From: Bacillota bacterium
GTDB taxonomy: Bacteria > Bacillota > Clostridia > Oscillospirales > Acutalibacteraceae
Assembly: GCA_023397245.1 (NCBI GenBank)
Contig: JAEWUH010000148.1
Location: 1 to 27,822 of the forward strand
Length of the DNA: 27,822 nt
Reading direction: 5' to 3'
In this document: positions 21,234 to 27,822 of the stretch, one piece after another
How the letters are laid out: each line of letters starts with the position of its first letter
How positions within the stretch are numbered: position 1 is the first letter of the stretch
Notes under the pieces: generated by a model
Seen by the model: the letters and a program-made list of their open reading frames with translations, nothing else
The model's database searches: none
Told to the model about the DNA's origin: nothing
Made by a program: the position numbers and the translations under genes

Positions 21234-22784
21234 ATGTCCGACGTATTGCTCGAAATGAAGCACATTACCAAGGAGTTTTCCGGAGTGAAAGCCTTGGACG
21301 ATGTTAACTTAACGGTAAAACGCGGCGAGATTCACGCATTGTGCGGTGAAAACGGCGCCGGAAAATCAACTTTGATGAACGTTCTCTCAGGTGTTTACCC
21401 CTACGGTGAATACACTGGAGATATTATATACAACGGAGAAGAATGCAGATTCCACGATATCCGTGACAGCGAAGCAAAGGGTATTGTAATTATCCATCAG
21501 GAACTTGCGCTCAGCCCGTATCTTACGATCGCGGAGAACATATTCCTGGGGAACGAAGTCACTGCTTCCCGCGGGGTTATCGACTGGGACAAAACCAGGC
21601 AGAAAGCGATTGAATTTCTTAAAAAAGTAGGCCTGGAAAGCGAAAACGTAAACACCGTCGTCAATTCGCTTGGCGTCGGCAAACAGCAGCTTGTGGAAAT
21701 CGCAAAGGCGCTTGCCAAAAAGGTCGAGCTGCTGATTCTGGACGAACCGACCGCGGCGCTGAACGACGAAGACAGCAAAAAGCTGCTCGATATCATTGTC
21801 GGCTTAAAGGAACACGGCGTGACCAGCATCATGATTTCCCATAAGCTGAACGAGATCAGCGCCATTTCCGACCGGATCACAGTAATTCGCGACGGCCAAA
21901 CCATAGAAACGCTCGACAAGAACACGGATGAAATTACCGAGGACCGCATCATCAAGGACATGGTCGGCCGTGAGCTGACAAACCGCTATCCGGAGCGGGA
22001 AAGCCATATCGGCGACATATGCTTTGAGGTAAAGAACTGGAACGTTTTCCATCCGGACGATCCGGACCGCCAGGTTATCAAAAATGCGAACTTCAACGTG
22101 TGCCGGGGCGAAGTCGTCGGATTTGCGGGACTGATGGGCGCGGGCCGTACCGAGCTGGCGATGAGCATCTTCGGCAGGGCATATGGCTCAAAGATTTCCG
22201 GCGAAGTTTATAAGGACGGCAAAAAGCTCAGAATCAGCTCCGTAAAGGATGCCATTGACAACGGAATTGCCTATGTTTCAGAAGACAGAAAGCAATACGG
22301 ACTGGTATTGATCAACGATATTAAATGGAATATGACGCTGGCGAGTCTTGGCAGCCATTTTTCAAAAAGCAACATCATTGATAAGAACAAAGAGATTCTT
22401 CAGGCTGAGGAATACAAGAAGAAGATTAATGTCAAAGCCAATTCCATTGAACAGGAAGTAGGCTCCCTTTCGGGAGGAAATCAGCAAAAGGTCGTTCTCG
22501 CAAAATGGATGATGTCCGAACCGGATGTGCTGATTCTGGATGAGCCTACCCGCGGCATCGACGTAGGCGCAAAATACGAAATCTATACGATTATCAACAG
22601 CCTGGCGGATGCGGGCAAGGCGGTTATCGTCATTTCTTCAGAAATGCCAGAGCTGCTCGGAATCTGCGACAGAGTATATGTAATCAATGAAGGCGAAATT
22701 GCGGGTGAGGTCCAGAAGAAGGACCTTTCTCAGGAACTTATTATGAAGATTATCATGAAGCACACCGGAAGGGAGAAAAAGTAA
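21234..22784 (+). CDS. mmsA: Multiple-sugar ABC transporter ATPase (GguA/MmsA type)
   Basis: A 516-residue ATPase with two fused nucleotide-binding domains, characteristic of monosaccharide importers. The first has Walker A GENGAGKST (38-46), signature-region LGVGKQQLVEIAKAL and Walker B LLILDEPTAAL. The second begins near residue 265 with a degenerate Walker A (GLMGAGRTEL), a good signature (LSGGNQQKVVLAKWM) and Walker B VLILDEPTRGIDVG. The insertion YPYGEYTGDIIYNGEECRF is typical of the GguA branch. The start is ATG at 21234 behind AAGGGGCGAG. The 15 extra residues of the longer frame run into the upstream hairpin. The stop is one base from the permease start. Confidence 0.93.
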   Translation: MSDVLLEMKHITKEFSGVKALDDVNLTVKRGEIHALCGENGAGKSTLMNVLSGVYPYGEYTGDIIYNGEECRFHDIRDSEAKGIVIIHQELALSPYLTIAENIFLGNEVTASRGVIDWDKTRQKAIEFLKKVGLESENVNTVVNSLGVGKQQLVEIAKALAKKVELLILDEPTAALNDEDSKKLLDIIVGLKEHGVTSIMISHKLNEISAISDRITVIRDGQTIETLDKNTDEITEDRIIKDMVGRELTNRYPERESHIGDICFEVKNWNVFHPDDPDRQVIKNANFNVCRGEVVGFAGLMGAGRTELAMSIFGRAYGSKISGEVYKDGKKLRISSVKDAIDNGIAYVSEDRKQYGLVLINDIKWNMTLASLGSHFSKSNIIDKNKEILQAEEYKKKINVKANSIEQEVGSLSGGNQQKVVLAKWMMSEPDVLILDEPTRGIDVGAKYEIYTIINSLADAGKAVIVISSEMPELLGICDRVYVINEGEIAGEVQKKDLSQELIMKIIMKHTGREKK

Positions 22785-22785
22785 T

Positions 22786-23961
22786 ATGTTGACTGATGCC
22801 AAGAAGAAATTTTCAAGTATCAATCTCAAGCAATACGGCATGATGATTGCCTTGATTGCAATCTACCTTATTTTCACCGCGCTTTCAGGGGGCAAGAATG
22901 CAAGCCCGATGAATGTTAACAACCTCATCATGCAGAACAGTTACGTTGTTATTCTTGCGGTAGGCATGCTGCTCTGCGTTCTGACCAGCTATGTGGACCT
23001 TTCCGTCGGATCGGTCGTGGCATTTACCGGCGCAGTCTGCGCTATTATGGTGCTGGACTACCATATGCCGGTGTGGCTTTCCTTCCTGCTGGTACTCCTT
23101 ATCGGCGTACTGGTCGGCGTGTGGCAGGGCGTTTTCATTTCCCTCCTGCATGTACCGCCTTTCGTTGTTACTCTGGCAAACATGCTGATTTTCCGCGGCC
23201 TTACCATGGTTGTCCTGAAGGGCCAGACCAAAGGCCCTCTTCCGAACGAGTACGTTCAGGTCGGCGCCGGTTATCTTCCGACCGCATATGCAACGATCGG
23301 CGGACAGAAACTGGAAATCTGGTCCCTTGTTGTCGGTCTGGTCGCATCGGTAATCGTCGTAATCAATGAGCTGCACAGCATTAAAGTAAAGAAGAAGTAT
23401 AATTTCGCAATTCAGCCGGCCTGGCAGACCATTCTCAAGCTCTGCATCATCATTTTCGTAACGAACTTCTTTACCATTGAACTTGCCAAGTACAACGGTC
23501 TTCCGGTTGTCCTCTTGCTCATGTTTGTCCTGATCGCGATTTATACCTTTATCACAAGCAAGATGGTAATCGGCCGTCAGATTTACGCGGTCGGCGGCAA
23601 CGTCAAGGCTGCAAAGCTCTCCGGTATCAAGACCGATAAGGTTCTGTTCTGGGTTTACGTCAATATGGGTCTTCTGTGCGCCCTTGCCGGCATTGTGCTT
23701 TCCGCACGGAATGCCTCCGCAACGCCAAAGGCGGGCGACAGCTTTGAACTGGATGCAATGGCAAGCTGCTACATCGGCGGCGCTGCTACATACGGCGGTA
23801 TCGGTACAGTAATCGGAGCGGTTGTCGGCGCGCTTATTATGGGCGTTCTGAACAACGGCATGTCGCTGATCGGCTGGTCGGTCGATATTCAGAAAGTTGT
23901 AAAGGGTCTTGTGCTTCTCGGAGCGGTAACATTTGACCTGCTTTCAAAGAAGAAGAACTGA
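22786..23961 (+). CDS. mmsB: Multiple-sugar ABC transporter permease (GguB/MmsB type)
   Basis: A 391-residue membrane permease of the branched-chain/ribose family that forms the sugar channel with MmsA. About ten hydrophobic segments are visible. The family block SYVDLSVGSVVAFTGAVCA (about 65-85), PFVVTLANMLIFRGLTMVV, and the coupling region GGNVKAAKLSGIKTDKVLFWVYV are present. A charged cytoplasmic loop near 200 (HSIKVKKKYNF) is typical of the GguB branch. The ATG at 22786 follows a GGGAG site and lies one base past the ATPase stop, so the genes are probably translationally coupled. The araR promoter begins directly at its stop codon. Confidence 0.93.
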   Translation: MLTDAKKKFSSINLKQYGMMIALIAIYLIFTALSGGKNASPMNVNNLIMQNSYVVILAVGMLLCVLTSYVDLSVGSVVAFTGAVCAIMVLDYHMPVWLSFLLVLLIGVLVGVWQGVFISLLHVPPFVVTLANMLIFRGLTMVVLKGQTKGPLPNEYVQVGAGYLPTAYATIGGQKLEIWSLVVGLVASVIVVINELHSIKVKKKYNFAIQPAWQTILKLCIIIFVTNFFTIELAKYNGLPVVLLLMFVLIAIYTFITSKMVIGRQIYAVGGNVKAAKLSGIKTDKVLFWVYVNMGLLCALAGIVLSARNASATPKAGDSFELDAMASCYIGGAATYGGIGTVIGAVVGALIMGVLNNGMSLIGWSVDIQKVVKGLVLLGAVTFDLLSKKKN

Positions 23962-23991
23962 TTGACAACCGGGGATGTGTTGAAGTATGAT
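23962..23991 (+). promoter_or_regulatory. Promoter of araR
   Basis: A perfect TTGACA (23962-23967) and TATGAT (23986-23991) are separated by 18 bases, starting one base after the mmsB stop. No AraR box overlaps it, so araR is apparently not repressed by its own product here, unlike some relatives. Confidence 0.72.
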
Positions 23992-24022
23992 TTAAGCAAT
24001 TTAAGGCACGAAGGAGAACTAT

Positions 24023-25099
24023 ATGATGGCGGATATACCAAAATACATGGTACTGGTAAAATGGATTAAAAATAAAATTGAAACCGATGAGCTGAAATAC
24101 GGCGAAAAGCTTTATTCTGAAAATGAATTGAGCTCTATGTTTGGTATCAGCCGCCAGACAGTAAGGCAGGCAATCAATATCCTTGTTCAGGAAAAATATG
24201 TGGAAAGCAGGCAGGGGAGCGGCACCTACATAACCTATAACACAACGGTGAAGCATGAGCCAAACATGGTGATCGGCGTGGTTACCACTTATGTGGGCGC
24301 CTATATTTTCCCCAATATTATCCGCGGCATTGAAACGGTTCTTACGCAAAACAACTATTCCATGCAGCTTGCTTTTACACACAACAAAGTGCAGAACGAA
24401 AATCGGGTTTTACGCTCCATGCTGGAAAAAGGCGTTGACGGGATAATCATTGAGCCCACCCAAAGCGGTTTGCCCAACCCGAATATCGGGTTGTATGAGG
24501 AAATCCAGAGACAGCGCATTCCCGTGCTTTTTATCAACAGCTTTTACCCCAACAGCAAAATACCCCATGTCGCAATGGACGACCATGCCTCCGGCTTTCT
24601 TGCCACAGACTATCTGATTAAGGCGGGACACAAGAGGATTGCCGGAATTTTTAAGTCGGATGACAATCAGGGCCATCTTCGTTACGCCGGATATATGGAA
24701 GCTCTGCTCAAGGCGGGCGCGGAGATTCGCGATGAAAATGTTTTGTGGTATTCCACGGAGGATATTTCTGATTTGCCGACGGACTCAAAGCGTATCCTCC
24801 GCAGGCTTAAGGACTGCACCGGCCTTGTATGCTATAACGACGAAGTGGCGCTGGAAATGGTGGATCTGCTGAAGCTGAATCAAATTCATGTGCCCGACGA
24901 CGTCTCTATTGTAAGTATCGATAATTCGGACCTGGCAAGCCTTTGTGAAGTACCGCTTACCTCCGTGGCGCATCCCATGGATTTACTGGGGGAAACAGCA
25001 GCGAAAAATCTGCTGAATCTGATCAGTGACCACCTTTTTAAAGCGACCGTGGAATTTCAGCCGAGAGTGATTGAGCGTGAATCCGTCAGGAACCTTTGA
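24023..25099 (+). CDS. araR: Arabinose-responsive repressor (GntR-type HTH, LacI-type sensor)
   Basis: A 358-residue repressor with a chimeric layout. The first about 75 residues form a GntR-type winged helix (LYSENELSSMFGISRQTVRQAI, then YVESRQGSGTYI). From about residue 80 there is a LacI/periplasmic-type sugar-binding domain (VIGVVTTYVGAYIFPNIIRGIE, GVDGIIIEPTQSG, FINSFYPNSKIPHVAMDDHASG, VSIVSIDNSDLA). This architecture defines AraR in Firmicutes, which leaves DNA when L-arabinose binds. It lies between two sets of genes with AraR boxes (19776-19796 and 25151-25166), which supports the role. The ATG at 24023 follows AAGGAG; a second ATG is adjacent. Hairpins at its 3' end stop read-through into araB. 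Confidence 0.93.
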   Translation: MMADIPKYMVLVKWIKNKIETDELKYGEKLYSENELSSMFGISRQTVRQAINILVQEKYVESRQGSGTYITYNTTVKHEPNMVIGVVTTYVGAYIFPNIIRGIETVLTQNNYSMQLAFTHNKVQNENRVLRSMLEKGVDGIIIEPTQSGLPNPNIGLYEEIQRQRIPVLFINSFYPNSKIPHVAMDDHASGFLATDYLIKAGHKRIAGIFKSDDNQGHLRYAGYMEALLKAGAEIRDENVLWYSTEDISDLPTDSKRILRRLKDCTGLVCYNDEVALEMVDLLKLNQIHVPDDVSIVSIDNSDLASLCEVPLTSVAHPMDLLGETAAKNLLNLISDHLFKATVEFQPRVIERESVRNL

Positions 25100-25144
25100 T
25101 TTACCTGACGGACTCACGCGGCCCGGAAAGGGCCCTGTTTTTTT
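25082..25144 (+). terminator. Double-hairpin terminator between araR and araB
   Basis: The first hairpin pairs 25082-25090 with 25104-25112, and its left arm lies in the last araR codons. The second pairs GGCCC (25120-25124) with GGGCC (25130-25134) around GGAAA and is followed by G and seven or more T residues. It separates araR transcription from the AraR-controlled araB promoter. Confidence 0.82.
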
Positions 25145-25171
25145 CAGATAAGTTGTACGTACAATTATTAT
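25143..25171 (+). promoter_or_regulatory. araBA promoter with embedded AraR operator
   Basis: TTCAGA (25143-25148) and TATTAT (25166-25171) at 17-base spacing form a moderate promoter. Between them lies AGTTGTACGTACAATT (25151-25166), with the perfect 12-bp palindrome TTGTACGTACAA at 25153-25164. This matches the AraR box of Bacillus. Bound AraR would cover the spacer and exclude RNA polymerase. Promoter assignment is less certain than the operator. Confidence 0.75.
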
Positions 25172-25189
25172 GTTGGAGGAGGAAACATT

Positions 25190-26854
25190 GTGCCGAAGTA
25201 TGTAATCGGAGTAGATTATGGAACGCTCTCCGGGCGGGCCGTGTTGGTGAATGCGAAAACGGGGAAGGAACTGGCTTCCTCTGTTTGGGAGTATCCGCAC
25301 GCCGTTATGGACAGAACCCTGCCGGACGGCACGCCGCTCGGGCACGACTGGGCGCTGCAGGATCCTCAGGACTATATTGATGTGCTTTCGCACACAATCC
25401 CGGAAGTATTAAAGGAATCCGGAGTGTCCAACGAGGATGTAATCGGAATCGGAACGGATTTTACCGCGTGCACCGTATTGCCGGTCAAGGCGGACGGTAC
25501 TCCGCTGTGCTTCCTGCCGCAGTATAAAAACCGTCCCCACGCCTATGTGAAGCTGTGGAAGCATCACGCGGCGCAGGACAAGGCAAATAAGCTGAATGAA
25601 ATTGCCGCGGCGCGCGGAGAGGCTTGGCTGAAAAACTATGGCGGAAAGATTTCTTCCGAGTGGGCAATCCCAAAAATCTGGCAGATTGCAGACGAGGACC
25701 CGGAAATCTACGATGCCATGGACCGCTTTATTGAAGCGGCGGACTGGGTAATCTGGCAGCTTTGCGGCAAAGAGACCCGCAACTCCTGCACGGCGGGCTA
25801 TAAGGAAATCTGGAATAAAAAGACCGGCTACCCGTCGGAGGACTTCTTCAAAGCCCTTGACCCGAAGCTGGAGCATGTTGTGGATGAAAAGCTGTCCCGC
25901 AGCATTACGCCGCTTGGCAACCGGGCAGGCACAATCACGCCGGAAGCAGCAAAGCTTACCGGGCTGAAGGCCGGAACGGCGGTTGCAATCGGCAACGTGG
26001 ACGCGCATGTCTGCGTTCCTGCGGTGGGAATCGACGGCCCCGCGAAAATGCTGGCCATTATGGGCACCTCCACCTGCCATATTATGATGGGCACCGAGGA
26101 GCACCAGGTTCCGGGTATGTGCGGCGTTGTGGAAGACGGCGTGATGCCGGGTTACTTTGGCTACGAAGCCGGCCAATCCTGCGTGGGAGACCACTTCGCA
26201 TGGTTTATTGACAACTGCCTGCCCGCGTCCTATTACGAAGAGGCCAAGAAAGAAAACAAAAACATACATAAATATCTGCGTGAAAAAGCGGAGAAGCAGG
26301 AGCCGGGCGAGAGCGGGCTGCTTGCCCTTGACTGGTGGAACGGCAACCGTTCCGTTTTGGTTGACGTGGACTTGACCGGCATGATGCTCGGCATGACCCT
26401 GCAGACCAAGCCGGAGGAAATTTACCGCGCGCTCATCGAGGCCACCGCTTACGGAACCAGGATGATCATTGAAAATTACCGCGAGCACGGCGTGCCGGTG
26501 GAGGAATTTTTCGCTTCCGGCGGAATTTCACAGAAGGACCCGATGACCATGCAGATTTACGCCGACGTTATTAAGATGCCGGTCAAGATCGCGGGTTCGC
26601 AGCAGGGCCCGGCCCTTGGTTCCGCGATTTTTGCGGCGGTAGCGGCGGGAAAAGCCGCGGGCGGTTATGACAGCGTGCTTGAGGCGGCCCGGGCAATGGG
26701 TAAGGTAAAGGATACCGTTTACAATCCGATTCCTGAGAACGAGGTGGTTTACGATAAGCTGTTTGCCGAGTACCGCACCCTTCACGATTACTTCGGGCGC
26801 GGCGCGAACGACGTGATGAAGCGCTTAAAAGAGTACAAGAAAACTTGCAAATAA
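25190..26854 (+). CDS. araB: Ribulokinase
   Basis: A 554-residue FGGY-family sugar kinase that phosphorylates L-ribulose to L-ribulose 5-phosphate with ATP, the second step of arabinose breakdown. The N-terminal ATPase fold opens with YVIGVDYGTLSGRAVLV, followed by IGIGTDFTACTVLPV. The C-terminal half has AIGNVDAHVCVPAVG, ALDWWNGNRSVLVD and FFASGGISQKDPMTMQIYADV. Length and motifs match ribulokinase rather than xylulokinase. The start is GTG at 25190, 7 bases after GGAGGAGG (25175-25182). It is followed by araA, with a hairpin in the gap, and controlled by the AraR box just upstream. The assignment is firm given the context. Confidence 0.95.
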   Translation: MPKYVIGVDYGTLSGRAVLVNAKTGKELASSVWEYPHAVMDRTLPDGTPLGHDWALQDPQDYIDVLSHTIPEVLKESGVSNEDVIGIGTDFTACTVLPVKADGTPLCFLPQYKNRPHAYVKLWKHHAAQDKANKLNEIAAARGEAWLKNYGGKISSEWAIPKIWQIADEDPEIYDAMDRFIEAADWVIWQLCGKETRNSCTAGYKEIWNKKTGYPSEDFFKALDPKLEHVVDEKLSRSITPLGNRAGTITPEAAKLTGLKAGTAVAIGNVDAHVCVPAVGIDGPAKMLAIMGTSTCHIMMGTEEHQVPGMCGVVEDGVMPGYFGYEAGQSCVGDHFAWFIDNCLPASYYEEAKKENKNIHKYLREKAEKQEPGESGLLALDWWNGNRSVLVDVDLTGMMLGMTLQTKPEEIYRALIEATAYGTRMIIENYREHGVPVEEFFASGGISQKDPMTMQIYADVIKMPVKIAGSQQGPALGSAIFAAVAAGKAAGGYDSVLEAARAMGKVKDTVYNPIPENEVVYDKLFAEYRTLHDYFGRGANDVMKRLKEYKKTCK

Positions 26855-26868
26855 ATCCCCACTTTCTT

Positions 26869-26902
26869 TCCGAAGGTATTTCCTAGCGGAAATGCCTTCG
26901 GA
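26869..26902 (+). repeat. 15-bp intercistronic hairpin between araB and araA
   Basis: Positions 26869-26883 pair with 26888-26902 over 15 positions, with one G-T wobble and a TAGC loop. No T-run follows. Like the chvE-mmsA hairpin, it probably affects mRNA processing or stability within the operon rather than ending transcription. Confidence 0.75.
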
Positions 26903-26934
26903 ACAATCCCTAAAAAAACAAGGAGGAATTATAA

Positions 26935-27822
26935 ATGTCTTCATTAAAGAAATATGAGTTTTGGTTTATCGTAGGCAGTCAGGACCTGTACGGCGAGAAT
27001 GTGCTGAAGACCGTTGACCAGCATTCCAAAATCATGGTGGACGGCTTTAATGCTGACCCCGCAGTTCCCTGCACGGTCGTATTCAAGCCGGTCGTACGCA
27101 ATTCGGATGAAATCTACAATGTGATTATGGCGGCAAACAACGACCCGAAATGCGCCGGCATCATTACCTGGATGCATACCTTTTCTCCGTCCAAAATGTG
27201 GATTCGCGGTTTCAGTGCGCTGCAAAAGCCGCTCCTGCATGTCAATACTCAGTTTAACCGCGATATTCCGTGGGACAGCATCGATATGGACTTCATGAAC
27301 CTGAACCAATCCGCCCACGGCGACCGCGAACACGGCTTTATCGCCGCGAGGATGAGGCTCCAGCAGAAAGTGATTTCCGGCTACTGGCAGGAGGCAACCA
27401 TGCGCACCCGTATGGGCGGATGGATGCGTGCCGCCGTGGGCGCCTATGAGAGCAAAAAGCTCCGTGTGCTGCGCATCAGCGACAATATGCGCGAGGTGGC
27501 TGTTACAGACGGCGACAAGGTAGAGGCGCATATCAAGTTCGGCTGGCAGGTTGACCATTACGGCGTCGGCGATATTATCCGGCTGGTGGACTCCGTTACG
27601 GAAGAGGAAATCGATGCGCAGATGAAAGAGTACGCCGAAAACTATGAAATGGCTACGGACAACGTCGAAGCGGTACGCTATCAGGCGCGCGAGGAAGTCG
27701 CCATAAAGAAATTCATGGAAAAAGAGAAGTTCGGTGCGTTCCATACCAACTTTCAGGATTTGCAGCAGCTCCGTCAGCTTCCCGGCCTTGCGGCGCAGGA
27801 CTTGATGCGCCAGGGCTACGGC
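26935..27822 (+). CDS. araA: L-arabinose isomerase (3' end truncated by window)
   Basis: Isomerase converting L-arabinose to L-ribulose in the cytoplasm, the first step of the pathway. The frame runs from ATG at 26935, behind AAGGAGGAATT, to the window edge without a stop, giving 296 of roughly 490-500 expected residues. The N-terminus YEFWFIVGSQDLYGENVL, then IITWMHTFSPSKMWIRGF, LLHVNTQFNRDIPW, FMNLNQSAHGDREHGFI and GGWMRAAVGAYESKKLRVLRISDNMREV-type blocks are characteristic of AraA. The metal-binding glutamates and histidines of the family lie mostly past residue 300 and are outside the window. It is co-transcribed with araB. An araD (epimerase) gene is expected beyond the window but cannot be seen. 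Confidence 0.95.
   Translation, partial: MSSLKKYEFWFIVGSQDLYGENVLKTVDQHSKIMVDGFNADPAVPCTVVFKPVVRNSDEIYNVIMAANNDPKCAGIITWMHTFSPSKMWIRGFSALQKPLLHVNTQFNRDIPWDSIDMDFMNLNQSAHGDREHGFIAARMRLQQKVISGYWQEATMRTRMGGWMRAAVGAYESKKLRVLRISDNMREVAVTDGDKVEAHIKFGWQVDHYGVGDIIRLVDSVTEEEIDAQMKEYAENYEMATDNVEAVRYQAREEVAIKKFMEKEKFGAFHTNFQDLQQLRQLPGLAAQDLMRQGYG

Noticed and set aside
26944..27744. Minus-strand 266-residue open frame at the window end
   Set aside because: It is antisense to the clear, open araA frame and has no family features.

Overview
The window looks like chromosomal DNA of an anaerobic Firmicute of class Clostridia, most likely the Oscillospiraceae/Ruminococcaceae group. This is inferred from the moderately high GC content, strong AGGAGG-type ribosome binding sites, consensus sigma-A promoters, TTG/GTG starts, a single-chain clostridial-type PurL, lipoprotein signals with Ser/Ala-rich linkers, and a Firmicutes-type AraR circuit. 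No rRNA, tRNA, insertion sequence, prophage or CRISPR array was seen.

Layout. Positions 1-10819 are all on the minus strand: a truncated secreted GH25 lysozyme with a long structured leader, alr (alanine racemase), purL, a DUF1015 protein, a small AT-rich Fe-S-type flavoprotein, and a three-gene zinc-type ABC importer with a 7-1-7 palindromic operator on its transcription start. On the plus strand is an MFS drug-efflux-like transporter (11145-12413), followed by a minus-strand patatin-like lipase and a divergent plus-strand ferritin-like protein. Positions 14083-19555 return to the minus strand: a P-type ATPase behind a NiCo (czcD) riboswitch with an overlapping intrinsic terminator, then a membrane Fe-S protein with two FMN-binding domains translationally coupled to ApbE. 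From 19831 to the end, the plus strand holds an L-arabinose locus: chvE-mmsA-mmsB sugar ABC transporter, araR, araB and the first 296 codons of araA.

How the genes fit together. The arabinose block is one regulon: AraR-type operators (TTGTACGTACAA or near match) lie upstream of the transporter promoter and inside the araB promoter, with araR between them on its own promoter. Two metal circuits are visible. One is a Zur-like site repressing zinc uptake. The other is a transition-metal riboswitch that would turn on a metal-exporting ATPase. The Fe-S/FMN protein plus ApbE forms a transmembrane electron-transfer module whose flavins are attached covalently by its neighbour.

The most interesting points are the riboswitch-controlled, non-P1B P-type ATPase, the doubly flavinylated fusion protein next to an ApbE without an export signal, the unclassified 250-nt leader of the lysozyme, an orphan minus-strand terminator upstream of the zinc operon, and two near-perfect 15-bp intercistronic hairpins in the arabinose operons. 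Several apparent start codons lie upstream of the promoter or inside regulatory RNA, so the starts given here are shorter than the longest open frames.
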